From NCBI RefSeq assembly GCF_900102055.1, contig NZ_FNBA01000001.1, forward strand, positions 1,017,085 to 1,081,084: 64,000 bases of DNA, given 5' to 3'. The notes beneath the pieces are model-generated. The model searched no databases. It worked only from the letters and a program-made list of their open reading frames with translations, and had not been told where the DNA came from. This DNA comes from Ulvibacter litoralis (GTDB lineage Bacteria; Bacteroidota; Bacteroidia; Flavobacteriales; Flavobacteriaceae). This document shows positions 56,241 to 62,202 of this stretch, in pieces. Both the position numbers and the translations under genes were made by a program. How positions within the stretch are numbered: the first letter of the stretch is position 1; the number at the start of each line of letters is the position of its first letter.

Positions 56241-56271
56241 TTTGGAATTTAAAAAAAAGGGTTCATCTTTG
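56241..56271 (+). promoter_or_regulatory. promoter for the leader 2/TPR region
   Basis: TTTG (56241-56244), 19 bases, then CATCTTTG (56264-56271), followed by CACC. This is the Bacteroidota TTTG-N19-TAnnTTTG layout with one mismatch (C for T). Confidence 0.65.
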
Positions 56272-56277
56272 CACCGT

Positions 56278-56299
56278 CCAAAACAAACAAAGGTTTTGG
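56278..56299 (+). repeat. small hairpin at the 5' end of the leader 2 transcript
   Basis: CCAAAAC (56278-56284) pairs with GTTTTGG (56293-56299), followed by ATTTTT. It would stand at the very 5' end of the RNA and may protect it or cause early pausing. Confidence 0.5.
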
Positions 56300-56341
56300 A
56301 TTTTTACAAACAATACAATTATTAATTAAAAACAAGAAGCT

Positions 56342-56419
56342 ATGTATTTTATACTAAATACACCACAAAAAAGCGAGTGTGATTTTACACATACGCATCA
56401 GCTTCGGAATTTTAAATAG
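56342..56419 (+). CDS. leader peptide 2 (25 aa)
   Basis: A 25-residue frame from ATG 56342 that ends FTHTHQLRNFK before TAG. It has no domain. Its codons for Gln-Leu-Arg hold one arm (GCTTCGGA) of an antiterminator. Directly upstream lies a Thr-His-Thr-His run (ACA CAT ACG CAT), where a stalled ribosome would leave that arm free. The frame is far too short for an ordinary protein. Confidence 0.6.
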   Translation: MYFILNTPQKSECDFTHTHQLRNFK

Positions 56420-56474
56420 AGACTACTCTTCTATGAAAACATCCGAAGCAATCTAAACTGTTTCGGATTTTTTT
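56401..56474 (+). promoter_or_regulatory. attenuator-like terminator/antiterminator 2
   Basis: Arm 1 GCTTCGGA (56401-56408, inside leader peptide 2) is exactly complementary to arm 2 TCCGAAGC (56442-56449). Arm 2 (56441-56450) also pairs with arm 3 TGTTTCGGAT (56459-56468; 10 bp, one G.T) to form a terminator before a T-run. Arms 1:2 and 2:3 exclude each other, as in trp- or his-type attenuation. Confidence 0.72.
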
Positions 56475-56566
56475 AAGTCTTTTTTTAAAGGCGCTCAATA
56501 CTTCCGTTACGGTTTCAAAATGAAATTTCAGATTTATTTCTGAAGCAATCAACTTAAAAAACCAAC

Positions 56567-57148
56567 ATGGAAACACCTAACATTTATTTGTTTAAAGCAT
56601 TAGACGCATACCCATACGAGCTTGAAAAAGCTGCTGAAGCATTAAATTATGCCTTGTCATACGATTCAGAAAATGTAAAAGCTTTGTGCTTACTTGGAAA
56701 ATTGTATAGTGAACAATTAAACGATTACAACACAGCTAAAACCTATTACGAACGTGCTCTAGCGAGTAGATTAGATATTCCGGAAGTCTATCCAGAATAC
56801 ATACGAGTTTTATTGTTAAACGACGATTATGACGAAGTACAAAAGTTAATCGACTTTGCTCTAACTGTTAAAGGAATTGATACTGCGGGAATTTATCTAG
56901 CCCAAGGACATTTATTTGAAAGCAAAAACGAGTTTGATTCGGCTGTCGAAGCTTTTAAAGAGGCGAAACAATACGCAATGAACAATGATTTTACAGACTA
57001 TGTGAGTGCAGAATTAAAAAGAGTTCGTAAAAAGTTGAAAGTTGAAAAAAAGAACGCTAAAAAAGCTGTTGAAACAATAGAGATTCCGAAAGAAAAGGAA
57101 GCCACGAATACAAACTGGTTCCGCAATCGATTGAATAGTTTGTTGTAA
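56567..57148 (+). CDS. TPR-repeat protein upstream of the tRNA-mimic array
   Basis: A 193-residue soluble protein of TPR-like helical pairs from about 15 to 140 (EKAAEALNYALSYDSENVKALCLLGKLY, DYNTAKTYYERALASRLDIPEVYPEYIRVLL, GIYLAQGHLFESKNEFDSAVEAFKEAKQYA). A Lys-rich tail follows (KRVRKKLKVEKKNAKKAVE), basic enough to touch RNA, then KEATNTNWFRNRLNSLL. It has no signal peptide. It lies downstream of two attenuator-like leaders and directly upstream of the RNA array and the slipin gene, on the same strand. I infer that it belongs to that system; its function is unknown. Confidence 0.75.
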   Translation: METPNIYLFKALDAYPYELEKAAEALNYALSYDSENVKALCLLGKLYSEQLNDYNTAKTYYERALASRLDIPEVYPEYIRVLLLNDDYDEVQKLIDFALTVKGIDTAGIYLAQGHLFESKNEFDSAVEAFKEAKQYAMNNDFTDYVSAELKRVRKKLKVEKKNAKKAVETIEIPKEKEATNTNWFRNRLNSLL

Positions 57149-57151
57149 TAC

Positions 57152-57171
57152 ATTCCTGCTTTTGCAGGAAT
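57152..57171 (+). repeat. perfect hairpin after the TPR gene
   Basis: ATTCCTGC-TTTT-GCAGGAAT, 8 bp perfect. There is no T-run after it, so it is not a standard terminator; the tRNA-like element begins three bases later. It may act as an RNA-processing or 3'-end signal. Confidence 0.75.
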
Positions 57172-57173
57172 AC

Positions 57174-57246
57174 AGTACTGTAGTTCAAAGGCTAGAGCAC
57201 CTCACTGTCTATGAGGAAGGTACGGGTTCGAGTCCCGTCGGTACTG
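57174..57246 (+). tRNA. tRNA-Asp-like element (anticodon GTC, non-canonical loop)
   Basis: A full 73-base cloverleaf. Acceptor AGTACTG pairs with CGGTACT (one G.T); D-stem GTTC/GAGC; anticodon stem CCTCA/TGAGG with loop CTGTCTA, anticodon GTC; variable AAGGT; T-stem ACGGG/CCCGT with loop TTCGAGT. Base 73 is G, as in tRNA-Asp, and G18-G19, A15-T48 and A26 fit tertiary contacts. Odd points: base 1 is A rather than G, base 37 is T, where tRNAs almost always carry a purine, and CCA does not directly follow base 73 (the sequence is G-CACCA). It could be a special or decoy tRNA rather than a decoding one. It sits upstream of permuted tRNA mimics in the same orientation. Confidence 0.75.
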
Positions 57247-57309
57247 CACCAGGCAGGTCTAGTTGGGTGTTTCTGTATGGCACTATTGTGCAAGGCTTTG
57301 CAGCGATGT

Positions 57310-57334
57310 ATCAAGCACTTGTGTACAACTTGAT
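57310..57334 (+). ncRNA. hairpin in the spacer before the permuted mimics
   Basis: ATCAAG (57310-57315) pairs with CTTGAT (57329-57334), with an inner TTG/CAA pair around TGTA. Nearby GCAC-TATT-GTGC and TGCAA-GGCT-TTGCA hairpins (57279-57302) fill the rest of 57247-57345. No gene is seen here. Confidence 0.5.
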
Positions 57335-57372
57335 CTGGAGGTTTTGACTGTTCGCCAAAAAATAGTCGCGAC

Positions 57373-57438
57373 TCTGTGGGTCGTGGGTTCGATTCCCACT
57401 CCGTTTAGGCGGATAGTTCAGTTGGCTAGAACAACAGA
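57373..57438 (+). ncRNA. circularly permuted tRNA mimic 1
   Basis: Read in order: TCTGT (anticodon-stem 3' strand), variable GGGTC, T-arm GTGGG-TTCGATT-CCCAC, acceptor 3' strand TCCGTTT, directly joined to acceptor 5' strand AGGCGGA, TA, D-arm GTTC-loop-GAAC, A26, and ACAGA (anticodon-stem 5' strand). All stems close: acceptor 7 bp (two G.T), D 4 bp, T 5 bp, and TCTGT with ACAGA 5 bp perfect. The D-loop has GG for the T-loop contact and G15 can pair with C48. So the halves are swapped and the acceptor end is closed, with no CCA. This layout is that of the tRNA-like module of YrlA Y RNAs. Confidence 0.72.
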
Positions 57439-57517
57439 TGTGGATGCGCCGGTTCGATTCCGGTCTTAAGCTTGAGGAAACTCTTGGCTTTTGTAGCTCA
57501 GCGGGTAGAGCACTACA
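57439..57517 (+). ncRNA. circularly permuted tRNA mimic 2
   Basis: Starts at the base after mimic 1. Order: TGTGG, variable ATGC, T-arm GCCGG-TTCGATT-CCGGT, acceptor 3' strand CTTAAGC, a GAG-GAAA-CTC capped linker (57472-57486), acceptor 5' strand GCTTTTG, TA, D-arm GCTC-loop-GAGC, A26 and CTACA. TGTGG pairs with CTACA over 5 bp (one G.T). The acceptor pairs at five of seven positions with two T-T mismatches, so it is weaker than in mimic 1. CTACA can also pair with the downstream TGTAG to make a Lys-type anticodon arm, so the element may switch between two folds. Confidence 0.6.
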
Positions 57518-57598
57518 CTTTTAATGTAGGATATGGACTCAAAATCCATTCTCAAAGAGGATCAACTTTTAAAAACGATCGACAGCCTGTCACGCTGT
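57513..57598 (+). ncRNA. free anticodon stem-loops: Lys(UUU), Leu(CAA), Asp(GUC)
   Basis: CTACA-CTTTTAA-TGTAG (57513-57529), ATGGA-CTCAAAA-TCCAT (57533-57549) and ACAGC-CTGTCAC-GCTGT (57582-57598) are each a 5-bp perfect stem with a 7-base loop, T at loop position 2 and a purine after the triplet. The loops equal those of tRNA-Lys(UUU), a Leu(CAA) anticodon and tRNA-Asp(GUC). No complete tRNA body surrounds the last two. Confidence 0.6.
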
Positions 57599-57621
57599 AA
57601 CTGTGATAAAATAGTAAAGGA

Positions 57622-57659
57622 AGACTCGGTTTTTAATTCTTCGGAAGAGAAAACAGTCT
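57622..57659 (+). ncRNA. UUCG-capped long hairpin
   Basis: AGACT/AGTCT, then GTTTT/AAAAC, then TTC-TTCG-GAA, with a 2-base bulge and a 3x3 internal loop. UUCG caps are very stable. AACAGTC (57652-57658) can instead pair with GACTGTT (57346-57352), a possible closing stem around the whole array. Confidence 0.6.
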
Positions 57660-57860
57660 GAAACGTACTTTGAAATACAACTGCATTTAATCGGGAAACT
57701 ATGGCTTTTTCGCAGCTAAATGGTGTGTTATATGCTTTCTTTTTTCTGAAAGTATTTTCATTCTCTTTGGTGCTTAAAACCCTTAATGAAATGGTTAAGT
57801 GCATTGTGTTTCCTTACAGGAAGGATGACTTTTCCTTTACTGTTTTTATAAAAATGAAAT

Positions 57861-58051
57861 GCGCGTTAGGGACCTGCCTGCGGAAGGCAAGTAGCAGCGG
57901 GATTCCCATCATAGCTTCAGCTAAGGAGGGATATAGCGAATAGCCCGGCCTTTTTAAAGCGGAAGCAAAAAAAGGAACGCCCAAAATAAACATACACCAA
58001 AGCAGCACCGGTAGCTCGAAATGTATGTGCGTACCCCTTGACGGGCGGTAC
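57861..58051 (+). ncRNA. structured leader upstream of the slipin gene
   Basis: Holds TGCCT-GCGGA-AGGCA (57875-57889), TAGC-TTCA-GCTA inside TCCC/GGGA, the string ATAGCGAATAGCCCGGCC, ACATACA (57990-57996) with TGTATGT (58022-58028), and GTACC (58031-58035) with GGTAC (58047-58051). Its GCGTTAGGGA and GGAACGCCC strings resemble a recurrent flavobacterial intergenic element known to me only from memory. The stretch 57660-57860 upstream shows no convincing gene or structure. Confidence 0.5.
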
Positions 58052-58084
58052 TTAATTAAAGTGGAATATTAAAAAGTAGAAAAC

Positions 58085-59188
58085 ATGAAAAGAGTAAGAA
58101 TCAATGCCGGAAAAGTAGGTTTGGTTTTCAAAAAAGGAGATTATGTACGTGTACTTACAAAAGGAGTACACTGGATGGGTTGGAATTGCAACGTAAAAGT
58201 CTACGACTTGTCGCAGCCAATTAACGTAATGCCGATTGCAATTGAGGTGTTGCTTGAAGATGAAAAATTGAAAGCGATGTTACATGTGGTTGAAGTAAAA
58301 GATAACGAATTGGTTGTAGTAACTAAAAACGACAGATACAACCAAGTACTTACCACAGGACGTTATGTGTTTTGGAAGGGCTTTGTAACCTACGAGTTTA
58401 CAGTTGTAGATTTGGATAAAATTTACATTACCGAGAAAATAAACAAGGCGTTGTTTAGTAATTACGAACTGAACAAGCACATTCGTGTGTTTGAAGTAGC
58501 TGCTTACGAAAAAGCAGTCTTGCTTGTGGACGATGTGTTTGTAAAAACCTTAGGAGGCGGTACATACCGTTTCTGGAAAAATGACACGACCATTAAAATA
58601 GCTAAAGTAGATATGCGTCAGTTGCGATTAGAGGTTGCTGGACAAGAATTATTAACCAAAGACAAAGCTGCCATCCGTATTAACTTTGATACTTTGTACA
58701 AAGTGGTGAATATTGAAAAGGCAGTCTTGGAAAATAAAGATTTTGAAAAGCAATTGTATGTTGCCTTGCAATTAGCGTTGCGTACCTATGTGGGGACGTA
58801 CACGTTGGATGAGCTTTTAGAAAACAAAACAGAAATTGCTAAAGCTGTGTTTGAAGACACAAAAACAGCAGCGACCAAGTTGGGAGTTTCTATTATAGAC
58901 TGTGGAATTCGTGATGTAATTTTGACCGGTGAAATGAAGGACATTATGAACCAAGTGTTGGTGGCTCAAAAAAAGGCGCAAGCCAATGTGATTTCAAGAC
59001 GTGAAGAAACGGCTTCGACCAGAAGTTTGTTAAACACGGCTAAATTGATGGAAGAAAACGAAATGCTTTACAAGTTGAAAGAAATGGAGTTTGTAGAGAC
59101 CATCGCCAGTAAAATTGGTGAGATTACGGTTTCTGGTAACGGGGGAATGGTAACACAGTTGAAAGATATTTTTGCTGTGAGAAGCTAA
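58085..59188 (+). CDS. slipin-type SPFH/Band-7 protein
   Basis: A 367-residue protein of the slipin group. It starts KRVRINAGKVGLVFKKGDYVRVLTKG without a transmembrane anchor, has two related N-terminal beta units, then the SPFH core (about 170-300, with LTKDKAAIRINFDTLYKVVNIEKAV and LGVSIIDCGIRDVILTGEMKDIMNQVL) and a helical Ala/Glu-rich tail. Slipins of this form are known neighbours of the RNA ligase RtcB and RNA-repair genes in bacteria. Here its upstream region is the tRNA-mimic array; RtcB is not in the window and the next gene is tex on the other strand. It probably shares the transcript of the TPR gene and RNAs. Confidence 0.85.
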   Translation: MKRVRINAGKVGLVFKKGDYVRVLTKGVHWMGWNCNVKVYDLSQPINVMPIAIEVLLEDEKLKAMLHVVEVKDNELVVVTKNDRYNQVLTTGRYVFWKGFVTYEFTVVDLDKIYITEKINKALFSNYELNKHIRVFEVAAYEKAVLLVDDVFVKTLGGGTYRFWKNDTTIKIAKVDMRQLRLEVAGQELLTKDKAAIRINFDTLYKVVNIEKAVLENKDFEKQLYVALQLALRTYVGTYTLDELLENKTEIAKAVFEDTKTAATKLGVSIIDCGIRDVILTGEMKDIMNQVLVAQKKAQANVISRREETASTRSLLNTAKLMEENEMLYKLKEMEFVETIASKIGEITVSGNGGMVTQLKDIFAVRS

Positions 59189-59203
59189 TCCGTATGAGAC
59201 TGA

Positions 59204-59235
59204 ATGCGCTGAGAAAATTTTTCAGCGCATTTTTT
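59204..59235. terminator. bidirectional terminator between slipin and tex genes
   Basis: ATGCGCTGA (59204-59212) pairs exactly with TCAGCGCAT (59222-59230), T-runs on both sides; the tex stop is in its tail. Confidence 0.92.
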
Positions 59236-61360
59236 ATTTATGAAGCTTTAACTGAATTCGTTTTCGTGCAACATCAACTTCCAGGACTTTTACAATAATT
59301 TGCTGGTGCAAATGAACGTATTCGCTCACGTCTGAAACAAACGAATCTGATAGGTTTGACACGTGAATTAATCCGCTTTCTTTGACTCCAATATCTACAA
59401 AACACCCAAAATTAGTGATGTTATTTACGATTCCAGGTAACAATTGCCCTTCCTGTACATCTTGAATGGTTTTGATGTTTTGGTTAAACGTAAATACTTT
59501 GGCTTCTTCCCGAATGTCTAATCCCGGTTTTTCCAATTCGCTTAAAATATCTTTTAATGTTGGGAGTCCGATGGTGTCAGTACAGTATTTTTCAGGTTTG
59601 ATCTTTTGAAGTAAAGACTTATTTCCTATAAGTTCTGAAACAGCTACTTTTTCATCTTTCGCCATTTTTTGCACTACGGAATAACTTTCAGGATGCACAG
59701 AAGAATCGTCTAACGGATTTTTGGCGTCTTTAATTCGTAAGAACCCTGCGGCCTGTTCGAAGGCTTTTCCGCCCAATCTCGGCACTTTTTTTATTGCTGT
59801 TCGAGAGGGAAATGCCCCATTTTCATCCCGATACGAAACAATATTTTCGGCCAGTTTCGGACCAATTCCAGACACATAACTCAGTAAGGAAGTACTTGCG
59901 GTATTGACATTAACACCCACGGCATTCACACAATTTGCAACCACAGTGTCTAATGACGTTTTCAATTTTCCTTGATCTACATCGTGCTGGTATTGTCCTA
60001 CACCAATAGACTTCGCATCAATTTTCACCAACTCGGCCAATGGATCTTGTAACCGACGTCCGATAGAAACCGAACCACGAACCGTAACATCGAAATTAGG
60101 AAATTCGTCCCGCGCAATTTTAGAGGCTGAATAAATAGAAGCGCCGGCCTCACTCACGACAAACACTTGAATATCGCGATTAAAACGTATTTTTCGGATC
60201 ACCGCTTCCGTTTCTCGTGAAGCAGTTCCGTTTCCAATAGCAATGGCTTCAATTTTATAGGCATCGACCAATGAATTTATCTTTTTAATCGCACCCGTAA
60301 CATCATTTTTAGGCGCGTGCGGATAAATATTTTCATTGTGTTTGAGGCTACCCTGTGCATCCAAACAAACAACTTTACAACCTGATCTAAATCCAGGGTC
60401 TATCGCCAATACTCGTTTTTCGCCCAAGGGTGAACCGAGTAATAGTTGCTTTAAGTTTTTAGTAAACACAAGTATGGAAGCGGCATCTGCCTTTTCTTTG
60501 GCAAGCTGAAGCGTTTCATTAGACAAGGCAGGAAATAACAATCGTTTGTAAGCATCTTCAATCGCTAAACGAATTTGAGTTGCGCATTCGTTTTGAGAAC
60601 GAATGATTCGGTTTTCTATATTAGACAGTGCTTTCTCGTCGTCTATTTCAATTTTTAAGCGAATAAATCCTTCCGAAGTAGCTCTTAAAATGGCCAATAA
60701 ACGGTGTGACGGAATTCTACTTAAACTTTCGTTCCAGTCGAAATAGTCTTTAAATTTCTGTGCTTTTTCGTCGTTGGCTTTTGTTTTTACCACTTTAGTG
60801 GCAATTAAAGCATAGCGTTCTAGTTGATTTCGGAGTGTGTTTCGAATGTCGGTACGTTCGTTGATCCATTCAGAAATAATATGTCGGGCACCTTCTAAAG
60901 CTTCTTCTTCGGAAGCTATTTCGCCTTTTACAAACCGCAAAGCTGTAGCATCAAGATCGTTGTTAGACTGGCTCATAATCATTTTTGCCAGTGGCTCCAA
61001 TCCGTTTTTACGCGCCGTTTCTGCCTTTGTTTTTCGCTTCTTTTTGAAGGGTAAATACAAATCTTCTAAGGTGATCAGGTCGGTGGTGTCGTTTATTTTT
61101 TTCTGAAGCTCAGGCGTTAGCGCATCTTGTTCTTCAATCGCTTTTAGAATGGTCGCTTTTCGTTTTTCTAAGGTTTCAAATTGTTCTTTACAGTTTACAA
61201 TAGCTTCAATTTGTACCTCGTCTAAATTTCCAGTTCGCTCTTTTCGGTAGCGAGAAATAAACGGAATGGTACAATCTTCATTCAATAATTGAACGGTGTT
61301 TTTAACACTTTCTGAAGGAAGTTCGGTGTGGAAAATGATGTACTGAAGTAGTTGTGACAT
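59234..61360 (-). CDS. tex: Tex-family RNA-binding protein
   Basis: A 708-residue Tex protein that binds nucleic acid in transcription. The N-terminal helical part has FISRYRKERTGNLDEVQ; the YqgF-like domain begins near LAIDPGFRSGCKVV; a helix-hairpin-helix region holds TASTSLLSYVSGIGPKLAENIV; and an S1 domain closes the protein (about 635-705, GIVNNITNFGCFVDIGVKESGLIHVS). All domains are in the usual order. It is a lone minus-strand gene. Confidence 0.95.
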   Translation of the reverse strand: MSQLLQYIIFHTELPSESVKNTVQLLNEDCTIPFISRYRKERTGNLDEVQIEAIVNCKEQFETLEKRKATILKAIEEQDALTPELQKKINDTTDLITLEDLYLPFKKKRKTKAETARKNGLEPLAKMIMSQSNNDLDATALRFVKGEIASEEEALEGARHIISEWINERTDIRNTLRNQLERYALIATKVVKTKANDEKAQKFKDYFDWNESLSRIPSHRLLAILRATSEGFIRLKIEIDDEKALSNIENRIIRSQNECATQIRLAIEDAYKRLLFPALSNETLQLAKEKADAASILVFTKNLKQLLLGSPLGEKRVLAIDPGFRSGCKVVCLDAQGSLKHNENIYPHAPKNDVTGAIKKINSLVDAYKIEAIAIGNGTASRETEAVIRKIRFNRDIQVFVVSEAGASIYSASKIARDEFPNFDVTVRGSVSIGRRLQDPLAELVKIDAKSIGVGQYQHDVDQGKLKTSLDTVVANCVNAVGVNVNTASTSLLSYVSGIGPKLAENIVSYRDENGAFPSRTAIKKVPRLGGKAFEQAAGFLRIKDAKNPLDDSSVHPESYSVVQKMAKDEKVAVSELIGNKSLLQKIKPEKYCTDTIGLPTLKDILSELEKPGLDIREEAKVFTFNQNIKTIQDVQEGQLLPGIVNNITNFGCFVDIGVKESGLIHVSNLSDSFVSDVSEYVHLHQQIIVKVLEVDVARKRIQLKLHK

Positions 61361-61446
61361 ACCTTAAAATTACAAGCGATTTTTAAGGCAACAAGATACT
61401 GAAAAGCTTCTTTTTTCTATTGCTGAAATGCGGTTAATTGCAACGG

Positions 61447-62193
61447 TTATTTCAGTAGTTTTTGAAGAAACCCTTCCTTTCTACGCACGGCAACTTCAAT
61501 GTTTTTACCGTCATTCATTTGTACGTATCCGCCTTTGCCTTTAAGGTATTTTTCAACGTAATTTAAATTGATAAGATGTGATTTGTGAATTCTGAAAAAA
61601 TTCAGTGTTGGTAATACATCTTCAAAATGTTTTAAGGTTTTTGAAGCTGTTAAATGCTCACCGTTTTTTAGAGTAATATGAGTATAGTTGCCGTCCGATT
61701 CGCAACGAATTATTTCAGAAATAGCTACAAATACAAAACCGTCTAAGGTCGGAATCGCCATTTTTTTAAGTCCTTCCGTTTGTGTGGAGAGGTTGTGAAA
61801 CAACACTTTGAGTTTGTTGGTGGTTTCTTCTAATGAATTCTTCTTCTGAAACTTTAGAACAGCCGCATCAAAATCGATTTTAGTAATCGGTTTCAGAAGG
61901 TAATCCAAAGCCGAATATTTAAAAGCATCAATTGCGTAGTTGTTGTGTGCGGTGGTGAAAATTACCTCAAAAGGAATGGTTGCTAATTTGTCTAAAAGAT
62001 CAAAACCTGTCTGATCGTGTATTTGAATGTCTAAAAATACCACATCAGGTTGTACGGCTTCAATGGCTTTTATTCCGTCGTCCACTGTCGTATAAGTACC
62101 AAGTAATTGAATCGTACTTTCGTAAGGAACCAGCAGTTTTTTTATGCGCTCGGCGCAATGTGCTTCGTCGTCTATAAGGAGGGCTTTTAGCAT
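61447..62193 (-). CDS. LytTR-family response regulator
   Basis: A 248-residue response regulator. The receiver domain (1-120) has phospho-acceptor Asp55 (FLDIQ), the acidic pair Asp8-Asp9, and Lys in YLLKPI. A LytTR DNA-binding domain covers about 145-245 (GFVFVAISEIIRCESDGNYTHITLKNGEHL, FRIHKSHLINLNYVEKYLKG). It lies 9 bases after the sensor kinase gene, so the two form a two-component pair. Targets are unknown. Confidence 0.95.
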   Translation of the reverse strand: MLKALLIDDEAHCAERIKKLLVPYESTIQLLGTYTTVDDGIKAIEAVQPDVVFLDIQIHDQTGFDLLDKLATIPFEVIFTTAHNNYAIDAFKYSALDYLLKPITKIDFDAAVLKFQKKNSLEETTNKLKVLFHNLSTQTEGLKKMAIPTLDGFVFVAISEIIRCESDGNYTHITLKNGEHLTASKTLKHFEDVLPTLNFFRIHKSHLINLNYVEKYLKGKGGYVQMNDGKNIEVAVRRKEGFLQKLLK

Positions 62194-62202
62194 AATTTTG
62201 AG

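Noticed and set aside
57162-57469. Two short open frames (61 and 68 residues) over the tRNA-like elements
   Set aside because: They run through the cloverleaf and permuted mimic and have no protein-like composition.
57407-57471. A conventional tRNA-His reading (TGTGG with a GTG triplet)
   Set aside because: The anticodon stem and variable loop are missing and the acceptor does not pair in that order; the permuted fold explains every stem.
57487-57560. A conventional tRNA-Lys(UUU) gene
   Set aside because: D- and anticodon arms fit, but no normal T-arm or 3' acceptor follows; the next hairpin has an A-T closing pair and a C at the first T-loop position.
57701-57943. An 80-residue frame upstream of the slipin
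   Set aside because: No domain or signal; its second half overlaps the structured leader, so I do not call it a gene.
57149-58084. A classical Ro60-binding stem (GNCGAA-type with CUUGAC) for a full Y RNA
   Set aside because: CTTGAC occurs at 58037-58042 but no matching partner strand was found, so a Ro60 site cannot be claimed.
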